Assembly (NCBI RefSeq): GCF_003751085.1 | Contig: NZ_RJJY01000002.1 | Span: forward strand, 310,001 to 374,000 | DNA: 64,000 nucleotides | Direction: 5' to 3' | Source of the DNA: Micromonospora sp. Llam0 | GTDB taxonomy: Bacteria; Actinomycetota; Actinomycetes; Mycobacteriales; Micromonosporaceae | In this document: piece after piece, positions 39,798 through 47,987 of the stretch | Position numbering within the stretch: position 1 is the first letter of the stretch | How the letters are laid out: each line of letters starts with the position of its first letter | Program-made: the position numbers and the translations under genes | The notes under the pieces: model-generated | What the model saw: the letters and a program-made list of their open reading frames with translations, nothing else | What the model was told of the DNA's origin: nothing | The model's database searches: none

Positions 39798-40613
39798 TCA
39801 GCCCCAGGTGATTGCGCGGTCCAGTGCCTCGCCGTGGAAGCCAGCGAAGAACCCCACGGTGAGCCGGTCATCGCCGGTGACCTCAAGGATCTCGTGATAG
39901 TAGGTGGGATTGATCAGGTAGACGTCCTTGGCCTGTGGCTTGAACTCGTGAGCCGGCACGCCGGCTACGACCCCGTACTCGTATCCGAGACCTCCGGGAA
40001 TCTTGAAGCGCTCGTCCGCCTGCTCCCATTGCTTGGCGTAGATTTTCAACTCGCCGCCGGAGACACACTCCTGCAGACAGATGACGCAGCTCAGTTGGTA
40101 CGTGAGATCGGACACCACCAAGCCAAGACCGGCCGCGTCGCGCATGATCTTGTCGTTGTGCATCGGGTTCGCGACGCCGTCAGGGTGGATTCGCACTACC
40201 GTACCGGCGTAGCGGCGGCCGTCGGGCTCGGCCGCGACGGTCATCTCCTGCAGGCCCAACGCGTCGGCCATGGCGGCGCGGACATCGTCTGCGATCGTAA
40301 AGGAGGTGTCGGCAGCAAGGGCGTTCATCTCCCGCGCTGCGGTGAAGTAGTCATCGACGTCGGTGAGGTGCTTGGCCACGTACGAGCCGATGGTGGTGAG
40401 CTTGCCGTTCGTGTAGTAGGTGGTCGCCGCGCGGTCGTACAGGCTCATCGCGCGTTCGCGCTGCTGCTCGAACAGCTCGTCGGGCAGTAACCCGCGCAGG
40501 ACCAACACCGCGATGTCACCGTCGATCAGCTGACGGAGCAGGCCGTTGTCAATCGAATCGACGCCGATCTGGCGAACGACGCGGTCCCACGAGGCTGTTT
40601 GGGTCGACATCAC
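39798..40613 (-). CDS. Fe(II)/2-oxoglutarate-dependent oxygenase
   Basis: About 271 residues; the GTG at 40613 overlaps the exporter's stop (GTGA), and an ATG one codon later is equivalent. Iron ligands of the jelly-roll dioxygenase fold can be placed as His152-x-Asp154 (MHNDKI) and His240 (YYHEIL), with Arg250 (DDRLTVG) to bind 2-oxoglutarate. Because the carboxylate ligand is Asp and not Gly or Ala, hydroxylation or desaturation is more likely than chlorination. The size and layout resemble free-amino-acid oxygenases and halogenases such as the BesD group. Substrate inferred: an amino acid or the ligated peptide. Confidence 0.75.
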   Translation of the reverse strand: MMSTQTASWDRVVRQIGVDSIDNGLLRQLIDGDIAVLVLRGLLPDELFEQQRERAMSLYDRAATTYYTNGKLTTIGSYVAKHLTDVDDYFTAAREMNALAADTSFTIADDVRAAMADALGLQEMTVAAEPDGRRYAGTVVRIHPDGVANPMHNDKIMRDAAGLGLVVSDLTYQLSCVICLQECVSGGELKIYAKQWEQADERFKIPGGLGYEYGVVAGVPAHEFKPQAKDVYLINPTYYHEILEVTGDDRLTVGFFAGFHGEALDRAITWG

Positions 40614-41641
40614 GTGATCCTCTCCGTGTCTGGGCCGGGATGGGAGGCGACGGCCTCGGCCCCGGTGACGCCGCTGGGCGCCGACGCTGTGGGGTCAGGC
40701 CGAGGCGTTGTCGATTCGGTACGGCGGGGTGGCCGGGTCAGCTGCACGCCAGCCAGCACGAGTGCCGTCCCCACTATGGCGTTCCAGCTCAGCGGCTCAG
40801 ACAACAGGACGATGCCGATGCCGATCGACCACAGCGGGATGACATAGGTGACGGTGGAGGCCATGGTCGGCCCGACCGTGGAGATCACTCGAAGATTCAG
40901 CACGTACGCGATCCCGGTGCCGGCCGCGCCGAGAGCGATCAGGCTCACCGCCGGTCCCCAACCGGGCCAAACAGGTACTCCGTCGATCGCCGGGGCGACG
41001 ACTGACAATCCCGCCGTGGCGCAGGTGAGCTGGGCAGCGCACAACGCCGTGGCCGACTCGCGGCCGGTAGTGAAGAAGCGCCGCGTGTAGGCGAAGCCAG
41101 CTCCGATGAAGAACGTCGATGCCAGGCAGGCCATGCTCCCGACCAGAGTTGCGCTGCCAAGTCCACCCCAAATCCCGAGCACGACCAGCACGCCACCGAA
41201 TCCGAGGAGCAGGCCCATGAGACGACGTCGGGTCAGCCGCTCGTGCGGCACAAACAGCGGGATGAACAGCAGTGTCATCAACGGGACGGTAGCGTTCAAT
41301 ATTCCGGCGATAATCGAGCTCACCTGAGTCTCGCCGTAGGCCAGGAAGGTGAATGGCAGCATGTTGAGCAGCACCGCCACGATGACGGCGTGGCCCCAGG
41401 TACGCGGAGCCGACGGGAGCTTCACACGCCGGACGACGCAGATACCGACCAGCGCTAGCATCCCAAAGAAGCAGCGGGCCAACGCCACCCAGACGGGAGG
41501 CACCCCGGCGTCCACAGCCACCTTGATAAGAGCAAAGCTCGACCCCCAGATGAGGGACAGTACCAAAAAATCAGGAAGCCAGGTGGCACCGCTACCCCAC
41601 TGCCCCATCGACGCCACAGCAGCTTTTCGCGAAATTCCCAT
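40610..41641 (-). CDS. EamA/DMT-family exporter
   Basis: About 343 residues from the ATG at 41641; a start 12 codons upstream exists. Ten hydrophobic segments form two EamA repeats (LIWGSSFALIKVAVDAGVPP with the usual W-G-S/F motif; VPLMTLLFIPLFVPHERLTRR between). A polar Thr/Pro/Ala tail follows. DMT exporters expel amino acids and small metabolites. It is the first gene in the leftward operon, translationally coupled to the oxygenase, so it probably exports the pathway product or an intermediate. Confidence 0.85.
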   Translation of the reverse strand: MGISRKAAVASMGQWGSGATWLPDFLVLSLIWGSSFALIKVAVDAGVPPVWVALARCFFGMLALVGICVVRRVKLPSAPRTWGHAVIVAVLLNMLPFTFLAYGETQVSSIIAGILNATVPLMTLLFIPLFVPHERLTRRRLMGLLLGFGGVLVVLGIWGGLGSATLVGSMACLASTFFIGAGFAYTRRFFTTGRESATALCAAQLTCATAGLSVVAPAIDGVPVWPGWGPAVSLIALGAAGTGIAYVLNLRVISTVGPTMASTVTYVIPLWSIGIGIVLLSEPLSWNAIVGTALVLAGVQLTRPPRRTESTTPRPDPTASAPSGVTGAEAVASHPGPDTERIT

Positions 41642-41967
41642 ACTTTTCTTGTCTCTTCGCTCCGAGAGGAACCGCACCCCCGCAACTCAACCCGATCGCA
41701 GGGCGAACTCGATACAGACCACATGATGGAGGACATCCGGGCAAGCTGTCCAACAACCGCACCGCATTCACATATGAGTCACGCTCATGCCGCCGACTCC
41801 GCGCCCCGCCCCGTAGCGGGCGGTCATAGGTGTGCGTCGCCACGGTTGTGAGACTACGCAATAAGCAGCTACGCTCCCAAACCACGACCAATCAGACAGC
41901 AGCCCGATGCCTACCGCCGTTCGAGAGCTGCCATGATGATCCCAAAGACAGAAAAGAGATCAACTAT

Positions 41968-41991
41968 TGATTGATCCAGATCGGTCAATCA
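41968..41991. promoter_or_regulatory. Candidate operator of the biosynthetic operon
   Basis: TGATTGA (41968-41974) and TCAATCA (41985-41991) are perfect inverted repeats 10 bases apart, ending 15 bases upstream of the -35 box of the rightward operon. Position and size suit an activator such as the LysR-type protein encoded at 49633-50538, but the pairing with that regulator is inferred. Confidence 0.45.
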
Positions 41992-42006
41992 CATCGCATC
42001 CAACCA

Positions 42007-42036
42007 TTGACACCTCTGAGCCATGCCGTTTAGCAT
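42007..42036 (+). promoter_or_regulatory. Promoter of the rightward biosynthetic operon
   Basis: A consensus -35 box TTGACA (42007-42012) is followed after 18 bases by TAGCAT (42031-42036). Transcription would start near 42043, ~23 bases before the ATG at 42066, which has GGGG six bases upstream. Confidence 0.6.
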
Positions 42037-42065
42037 CGACGAACACGATGGGTCCTGGGGTGATC

Positions 42066-42740
42066 ATGAATTGGCGCTTTGATCCTGTCCAGAAGATCAG
42101 ATCCAACGAGGCTGCCATCTACCTGGCCAGCTCCCTGTCCGACTTACATGAGGTCGATCGACTGTGGCGCGAAGTGTACGGGCGCGAACTCGGCTGGCTT
42201 CATGCAGACAAAGGCACGCTTTATGGTGATCGGTACCATCCGCATTCGGTCTATCTGCTCGCAACAGTTGGCGGCAGCGTCGTCGGGACGATGCGCCTGG
42301 TCCGCGATGCACAACAAGGTCTTCCCGTGGAACAGTTCGTCCCGATCGACAAGATCCGCGCAGAGCCAGGCCGCCGCCTAGTCGAATGTCAGCGACTGAT
42401 GATCCTTGAGGCGTACCGCAACCAGAGGCTGTCCAGGATGCCCTTCGGGATCCTTGCCGCACTCGTCAAGGGCTGTCTGCACTGGTGCATCCAGAACGAC
42501 GTCAGTCATGTGGTCGCCGACCTCTTCACTGGGACACAGACCACTCCCCTGTCACCACTACTGGCGCTCGGGTTCACTGAGACCGGCCTCGAGTTCATCG
42601 ACACCCAGTTGAACGAGCCCGATCGCAGCATCGCACTGCTACTCCACATCGGCGAACTCTTCTCCAGGTCGTTCCGTAGCGACAGCGCCTTCTACAGATA
42701 CCTCATGGCACCCGACGACGCCATCGACGTATACACCTGA
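42066..42740 (+). CDS. FeeM/LuxI-like N-acyltransferase (GNAT fold)
   Basis: 224 residues from the ATG at 42066. The features of long-chain N-acyl amino acid synthases of the FeeM type, related to LuxI autoinducer synthases, are present: an N-terminal LWREVYGRELGW, the core strand YLLATVGGSVVGTMRLVRD, GLPVEQFVPID, then RLVECQRLMI (E-x-x-R) and RNQRLSRMPFGILAALVKG, which would form the acyl-donor pocket. FeeM moves an acyl group from ACP to the amine of an amino acid. No ACP gene is here, so it may use host ACP or acyl groups activated by the ligase at 46370-47983. First gene of the rightward operon. Confidence 0.75.
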   Translation: MNWRFDPVQKIRSNEAAIYLASSLSDLHEVDRLWREVYGRELGWLHADKGTLYGDRYHPHSVYLLATVGGSVVGTMRLVRDAQQGLPVEQFVPIDKIRAEPGRRLVECQRLMILEAYRNQRLSRMPFGILAALVKGCLHWCIQNDVSHVVADLFTGTQTTPLSPLLALGFTETGLEFIDTQLNEPDRSIALLLHIGELFSRSFRSDSAFYRYLMAPDDAIDVYT

Positions 42741-42802
42741 CAGGTCCACGCACGAGACGATGCAAGAAACAGATCTCGTCCGCCTTCCCGAAGGGATGAA
42801 TC

Positions 42803-44416
42803 GTGTCCTCGAAATCGGAATCGTACGATATCGTCGTGATCGGCGGTGGCCCTGGCGGCGCCATGGCGGGAACGCTGCTCGCTGACGCCGGCAAGCAGGT
42901 CATCCTTCTCGAGGCGGCGAAGTTCCCCCGGTACCACATCGGCGAGTCGCTCTTGTCCGGCACCGCAGATCTTCTGCAGCGTATCGGCGTACTCAACCGG
43001 CTGGAAGACGAGGGATACATCAAGAAACACGGCGTCCAGTGGATCTGGGGTGAGAGCCGCGAACCCTGGACGGTGTACTTCAAGGACGCCCTGGCTATGC
43101 CCTACGACTACGGCTACCAGGTCGAACGGGACGCCTTCGACAAGATGCTGCTGGACAACGCCCGGGAGCACGGGGTCGACGTCCGCGAGCAGCACCGGGT
43201 GACCGACTTCGCGCTCGACGACGCCGGAGCTCTCGTCACCTACCGCGATGCCGCGGGAGCCACCGCGACGGTACGGGCCCGCTGGATCGTGGATGCATCC
43301 GGCCAGGGCGGCACCGTCACCAAGCGGCTACATCAGCAGCAGTGGGACCCGTACCTGAAGAACCTCGCCGTGTGGAGCTACTGGCGAGGCGCCGAGCGAC
43401 CGCCGGGCCTCGACGCCGGCAACACCTTCCTACCGGCCTTCGACGACGGCTGGTGGTGGTTCATTCCGCTGCGGGACGACATCACCAGCGTCGGTGCCGT
43501 CGTCGACAGCGAGGTACTGCACCGGCATCGGGAAGCGGGAATGACGGCGTACTACGCCGACTGCCTGGCCCGAACCCCGGAACTGGCCGAGCGGCTCCGG
43601 GACGCCGAAATGGTCGATGAGGTACGGGTCGCCCGCGACTGGTCCTACAGCTACGACCGGTTCGCCGGGGAAGGCTACATCGCCGTCGGGGACGCCGCCT
43701 GCTTCATCGATCCGCTGTTCTCGACCGGGGTGCACCTCGCCATGCTCAGCGGCTTCCTGGCCGCTGCCACCGTCAACACCGTGCTGGACAAACGAGAACT
43801 GGACCGCAGTCGAGTTCTCGACTTCTACGAGACCGCCTATCGCAAGGAGTTCGCTCGCCTTCGAGCCCAGGTGTACTTTCTCTACGGCGGGCATGGTGCC
43901 GACAAGGACTCGTACTTCTGGCACGCCCGCAGTCAGTTCGACGTCCCGGGAATCGCGCCAGAAAAGGCATTCATCTCGCTGATCGCCGGCGCGTTCCAGC
44001 ACCGATCCTGGTACAGCCGCTATCTACGCCACCTCGACGTGCCGAACGAACTGCGTAGCACTATCGAGCAGATCTTCGACGGCAAGTCGACCGGCTTGGG
44101 TGTCGACCCTCAGCAACCGCTGTTCCGCTCGCGGACGTACTCGATCACCGAGGAACTCGCTGTCGATGGCGCGTACCTGCGACTAGCCCAGTCTGTGCAG
44201 TCCCGCGACGGTATCTCGCTACCACTGACCGAACCGTTGGAGTCGTTGCTTGCGATGGCCGACGGGGCCACCAGCATCCAGCTTGTCGATCGGCTCGTCG
44301 AACACGGACAGAGCCGGGACATGGCCCACAGCATGGTACATGAGGCGGTGAGCTACGGCTTTTTGGTTCCGCACTCCGACGACTCACTGGAATCGACCGG
44401 CACCCTCAACAGCTAG
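42803..44416 (+). CDS. Flavin-dependent halogenase
   Basis: 537 residues, GTG start after AAGGGA. FAD binding: GGGPGG (14-19). HIGESLL (45-51) and IKKHGVQWIWG with a conserved Lys (74/75) match phenol/pyrrole halogenases, WWWFIP (217-222) is the WxWxIP block that keeps these enzymes from acting as monooxygenases, and GDAACFIDPLFSTGVHLAM (296-314) is the PltA/CmlS-type motif. It would chlorinate or brominate using FADH2 from a separate reductase; none is in the cluster. An extra ~80-residue C-terminal domain (PLESLLAMADGATSIQLVDRL) looks like a small winged helix. No frameshift seen. Confidence 0.85.
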   Translation: MSSKSESYDIVVIGGGPGGAMAGTLLADAGKQVILLEAAKFPRYHIGESLLSGTADLLQRIGVLNRLEDEGYIKKHGVQWIWGESREPWTVYFKDALAMPYDYGYQVERDAFDKMLLDNAREHGVDVREQHRVTDFALDDAGALVTYRDAAGATATVRARWIVDASGQGGTVTKRLHQQQWDPYLKNLAVWSYWRGAERPPGLDAGNTFLPAFDDGWWWFIPLRDDITSVGAVVDSEVLHRHREAGMTAYYADCLARTPELAERLRDAEMVDEVRVARDWSYSYDRFAGEGYIAVGDAACFIDPLFSTGVHLAMLSGFLAAATVNTVLDKRELDRSRVLDFYETAYRKEFARLRAQVYFLYGGHGADKDSYFWHARSQFDVPGIAPEKAFISLIAGAFQHRSWYSRYLRHLDVPNELRSTIEQIFDGKSTGLGVDPQQPLFRSRTYSITEELAVDGAYLRLAQSVQSRDGISLPLTEPLESLLAMADGATSIQLVDRLVEHGQSRDMAHSMVHEAVSYGFLVPHSDDSLESTGTLNS

Positions 44417-44425
44417 GAGCCCAGC

Positions 44426-44989
44426 ATGGCGATGGTCCAGTTGCTTGACGAGCAGTCCGTACCGCCGGAAATCGCTCGGCTTTTCACAAGCGTCGAGCAG
44501 GAGTACGGCTTCGTACCCAACATTCTGCGCGCGATGGCGAACTGCCCCGACCTCCTCGCGGTGTTCGTGCCGCTGTGGGCTCAGGTCTACCGATCACCGA
44601 CGATCGGCACGCGACTGCGGGCACTCGCGGCGCTCGGCACCGCGAAGGCCCAGGACTGCACCTACTGCGTCGCCCACATGACACGGTCCGCCCGTCAGGC
44701 AGGGCTCGTCGACGCCGAGCTCGTGGCGATCGGCGACGCGGCCGAAGAACGCTCTGTCTTTGATGCGCGGGAGGCGTTGATTCTTGAGGCCGCTGACGCC
44801 CTCACCCGGGACCCGGACGGGGTGACCAGTGATCTGCGGGCGAGGCTGGCCGCAGAGTTCACCGACGACGAAATCGTCAACATCGTGCTCGCCATCGGCA
44901 TGTACAACCTGACGAGCCGATTCTTGAAAGCCCTCGCAATCGACGTAGAGACGATCTTCAGCGAGGTCGGCGCGGCACGGTCCGGATGA
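44426..44989 (+). CDS. AhpD/carboxymuconolactone decarboxylase-like protein
   Basis: 187 residues, ATG 9 bases after the halogenase stop with AGGAG between. The AhpD core has CTYCVAHMTRSARQAG, the CxxC-x-x-H redox motif of the family, preceded by RALAALGTAKAQD. Members reduce peroxides or act as lyases. Here it could remove peroxide formed by the flavin and diiron enzymes of the same operon, which is an inference from context. Confidence 0.85.
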   Translation: MAMVQLLDEQSVPPEIARLFTSVEQEYGFVPNILRAMANCPDLLAVFVPLWAQVYRSPTIGTRLRALAALGTAKAQDCTYCVAHMTRSARQAGLVDAELVAIGDAAEERSVFDAREALILEAADALTRDPDGVTSDLRARLAAEFTDDEIVNIVLAIGMYNLTSRFLKALAIDVETIFSEVGAARSG

Positions 44990-44999
44990 AGGAGGCGTA

Positions 45000-45713
45000 A
45001 TGACAACCCCATCCACGGCAACCAATCAGCAAGCGTCCCTCAAGCAGGAAATCATCGACACCTACGGCCGCGAGGCCTGGGACTTGATCCTCACCGTCTA
45101 TGTCAACTTTTACTACTCAGAGCTTGAGATCATCGATCTTTGCGCCCGTTGGTTGCCGCGGCGCACCAGCTTGAAGGAGAAGAACTATCTGATCCGACAC
45201 GCCGCCGACGAGGTAGTGCATGCGCGCTTGTTCCGGGAGGGCGTGGAGCGGCTTGGCCAACAGTGGCGCAGCTTCGATCACGAGCCGTACCGAATCGACG
45301 ATATTGGCGATCGTTTCGCGAAACTGTTCTACAGTGACGACGAGGTAGAGGTGCTGATTGGACTCAACCTCTACGCCGAGGGCGTACTGGCGATGGAGGA
45401 GCTGTACCAGCTCGGACGGAGCCGATCCCGATACTTCTACGAGTTTGAGCGGATCGAACGGGAGGAGCGGCGACACGTCGCGTTCGGCATCACCGTGGCC
45501 AACCGCGTACTCGAGGAGAACGCTGAGGCGCGCAAGCGCGCGGTGGAACACTGCAAGTGGTATCGCGAACACCTTGAAGACTATCTCGGTGGGCAACTCA
45601 AGGAGTCCATCGGATGGGCCATGGAGGTCGGGTTCGTCTCCAACGACTACGTGGAACGCACGCGTCAGCGGTTCACCGACGTCATGTCCAAGATCGGAAT
45701 TGAGGAGAACTGA
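45000..45713 (+). CDS. Ferritin-like diiron protein
   Basis: 237 residues, almost all helix. A ferritin-type diiron site can be laid out: Glu41 or Glu43 (YSELEIID), Glu71-x-x-His74 (DEVVHARL), Glu127 (YAEGVLAMEEL) and Glu156-x-x-His159 (EERRHVAF), with the usual spacing of two E...ExxH pairs. This points to an oxygenase or N-oxygenase-like activity rather than iron storage. It overlaps neither neighbour but sits 10 bases after the AhpD-like gene and 3 bases before the next diiron gene. Exact family not identified. Confidence 0.75.
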   Translation: MTTPSTATNQQASLKQEIIDTYGREAWDLILTVYVNFYYSELEIIDLCARWLPRRTSLKEKNYLIRHAADEVVHARLFREGVERLGQQWRSFDHEPYRIDDIGDRFAKLFYSDDEVEVLIGLNLYAEGVLAMEELYQLGRSRSRYFYEFERIEREERRHVAFGITVANRVLEENAEARKRAVEHCKWYREHLEDYLGGQLKESIGWAMEVGFVSNDYVERTRQRFTDVMSKIGIEEN

Positions 45714-45716
45714 ACC

Positions 45717-46373
45717 ATGTCCGGAAGCCTCTATGAGAAGGCACTCATCGAGACGGAGCCGGTCCTACAGACCGCCGTCCTGGAACACCCGTTCATCGAG
45801 CTGATCCTCAACGACGGTCTCACCGAACCCGTGTACGCCGCCTACCTCCGAGAGACATACCACCTGGTACAGCAGACGCCGTACTTCCTGTCGGCCGCCG
45901 CGTCGCGCAGCGCGGAGGGCTGGCTGCAGGACTGGTTCCTCAACCTGGCCATCGAGGAACGGCACCACGACCGCCTCTGCGTCCAGGACCTGCGCCGACT
46001 CGGCTACGACACCGACAGTTACCTCTCCGGCCTGCCGGGTCTGGGCACCTGGACCATGGTCGGGCAGAACCACTGGCTGGTGACAATGAAGGATCCGGCG
46101 GCCATCATCGGGTTCGCTGCCGCCACGGAAGGTCTCGGATCCACCCTCGGCCCCAAGGTCGCCGAAGCGATGGTTCGCTATCCATTCGCCGTACCCGCGC
46201 TGAACTTCCTCAAGGTGCACGCCGAAGAGGACCAGGAGCACATCGCGCTGGTACGCAAGGCGTTCGACCGGGCCGCCCACACACAGAGCCGGTACGACCT
46301 GATGGTGGCCACGTGGAGTTACACGCTGCGCGCGTACGGGCAGTTGTTCACCGACGCGATGCGGCCGGCATGA
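45717..46373 (+). CDS. Haem-oxygenase-like diiron oxidase (HDO superfamily)
   Basis: 218 residues. The six ligands expected of the HDO scaffold are all present with the right spacing: Glu46 (LRETYH), Glu81-x-x-His84 (EERHHD), Glu138 (ATEGLG), Glu171-x3-His175 (EEDQEH). UndA, SznF, BesC and CADD belong to this superfamily and perform oxidative decarboxylation, N-oxygenation or C-C cleavage on fatty acids and amino acids. The stop overlaps the next start (ATGA). A fatty-acid or amino-acid substrate is likely given the acyl ligase next door. Confidence 0.8.
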   Translation: MSGSLYEKALIETEPVLQTAVLEHPFIELILNDGLTEPVYAAYLRETYHLVQQTPYFLSAAASRSAEGWLQDWFLNLAIEERHHDRLCVQDLRRLGYDTDSYLSGLPGLGTWTMVGQNHWLVTMKDPAAIIGFAAATEGLGSTLGPKVAEAMVRYPFAVPALNFLKVHAEEDQEHIALVRKAFDRAAHTQSRYDLMVATWSYTLRAYGQLFTDAMRPA

Positions 46374-47983
46374 GTGCGGACATCGTGTCGGCGACGTGCC
46401 CGTTGCCGGCCATCGTCGACGCGATGGCCGGCAACACCTCCAGCATCCTGCGGTTCCGCCGCCGCGGCGTCCCTACCTCGGTCAGCTACGACCGCTGCTG
46501 GTTCGACGTGCATCTGCTCGCGACGGCGCTGTCCAGCCGTGGAATCGGCACCGGCACGAGGGTCGCGATCCACGGCGCGACCAGCTACGAGTGGGTACTA
46601 GCCGACCTCGCCTGTGTGCGGACTGGCGCGGTTTCGGTGGCGTTGTACGCCAGCGCACCGCCGCAGCGGGTACTCGACGCGGCGATGGAGAGCCGGTGCC
46701 GGCTGATCTTCACCGATCGGGCGGACGCCGTACCGCTGTTCCGGGCGGCCGGCCTCGACGTGCTGTTTCTCGACTCCGAGCAGGAGTCACCGGAGGGCAC
46801 CGTCGGAGTGTCGACACTGCTGGACAAGATCGGTGACACAGGTCGTCGATCGGCCGCACCCCGACACGGGCCGTTCACGATCGTGTCGACCAGCGGGACG
46901 CTGGCGGAACCGAAACTCTTCGCGGTCGCGGCGGCCTCGCTAATGTTCACGATGGACCGCTTCGCCGAGATCTACGGCATCAGTGGACGCGACCGGCTCC
47001 TGCTCTACCTGCCACTGTCACACCTGCCGCAACGAATGATGCTCTACTGGGGTCTCGGCGCGGAGATGGACTTCGTCCTGTCCGACCCGGCCCACATCGT
47101 GGCCGACGGCGCCCATCAGCCTACGCTGCATGTGACCGTGCCGCGGGTCCTGGAATACTTGCACCGCCGGGTGGTCAACGCCGTGCAGCGGGCCGGCGCT
47201 GACAGTCCCGGGGCCCGGGCCGACGCCTACCGACAGGCGTTCGGTCCGGCGATTCGGTCGATCTTCGTCGGCAGCGCACCCACCGATCCGGCGCTTATGG
47301 CCGAGTTGCTCGCCGCCGGGCTACCGGTCTTCGAGGTGTACGGCACCACCGAGCTGGGGATGATCGGCCTCAACACCCCGACCCACCGCAGGCCGGGTAC
47401 GGTCGGCCGACCGATCCCCTGGGGCCAGGTCCGCCTCGATCCGGACACCCGGGAGATCCAGGTTCGCACCCCTACCCCGTTCCTCTACGGCCGGCTCGTC
47501 GACGGTTATGTCGAGCCGCACCAGTGGGCGCCGGAGCGTTTCGAGCCGACCGCAGACGTCGGTGAGTACGACGACGGCTATCTCGTCGTCCGTGGCCGGC
47601 TGCGTGACTTCCTGGTGTTGAGCAGCGGCGAGAAGGTCTTCGCCCGGCCTATCGAGACCGCCGTCGAGCGGGAGTGCGGCGCCGGGATGTCCCAGCTGGT
47701 CAAGCTGGCCGACGGCCGCCTGGGCGTGCTGCTGTTCTTCGCCGATGGGGGCGACGTCGACGAAGCCGACCTCGTCGACCGACTACAGCGGGTCAGCCGG
47801 TCGCTGCATCCATGGGAACGGCCGAAGGCGTACGCGATCATCGGCAGGATGCCGACCGTGGAGGAAGGCTGCCTTACCGAAACAACCAAACCACGCCGCC
47901 ATGCCATCGAGGGCGTTCATGGCCGGACAGCGCGCTGGCTGCCCCTCGGCAGTCGGAAGGCGGCACCCATTGGAACGGAGTGA
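46370..47983 (+). CDS. AMP-dependent acyl ligase
   Basis: 537 residues from the ATG at 46370 (four-base overlap with the HDO gene). The adenylation core is present: phosphate loop VSTSGTLAEPKLF (in place of the usual TSGTTGxPK), YGTTELG, DDGYLVVRGRLRDFLVLSSGEKV and a C-terminal CLTETTKPRRH whose Lys should be the catalytic one. Closest in layout to long-chain fatty acyl-CoA synthetases. It would activate an acyl chain as the AMP ester or CoA thioester for the FeeM-like transferase or the diiron enzymes. The core loop is somewhat degenerate (LAEPK). Confidence 0.85.
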   Translation: MSADIVSATCPLPAIVDAMAGNTSSILRFRRRGVPTSVSYDRCWFDVHLLATALSSRGIGTGTRVAIHGATSYEWVLADLACVRTGAVSVALYASAPPQRVLDAAMESRCRLIFTDRADAVPLFRAAGLDVLFLDSEQESPEGTVGVSTLLDKIGDTGRRSAAPRHGPFTIVSTSGTLAEPKLFAVAAASLMFTMDRFAEIYGISGRDRLLLYLPLSHLPQRMMLYWGLGAEMDFVLSDPAHIVADGAHQPTLHVTVPRVLEYLHRRVVNAVQRAGADSPGARADAYRQAFGPAIRSIFVGSAPTDPALMAELLAAGLPVFEVYGTTELGMIGLNTPTHRRPGTVGRPIPWGQVRLDPDTREIQVRTPTPFLYGRLVDGYVEPHQWAPERFEPTADVGEYDDGYLVVRGRLRDFLVLSSGEKVFARPIETAVERECGAGMSQLVKLADGRLGVLLFFADGGDVDEADLVDRLQRVSRSLHPWERPKAYAIIGRMPTVEEGCLTETTKPRRHAIEGVHGRTARWLPLGSRKAAPIGTE

Positions 47984-47987
47984 GGCG

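Larger units (their letters stand above)
41642..42065. other. AT-richer control region between the two divergent operons
   Basis: A 424-bp gap with no recognised gene. It holds the rightward promoter (42007-42036), a dyad (41968-41991), a short dyad ATGAG-N5-CTCAT near 41774, and a 6-bp GC hairpin at 41806-41823. The base composition is visibly lower in GC than neighbouring DNA. A 42-codon frame at 41723-41851 lacks a ribosome binding site and is not called. Confidence 0.6.

Noticed and set aside
41723..41851. A 42-codon rightward frame (MMEDIRASCPTT...) in the control region, considered as a precursor peptide for the PGM1-type ligase
   Set aside because: No ribosome binding site, it lies upstream of the promoter of the rightward operon, and it is on the strand opposite to the ligase operon.
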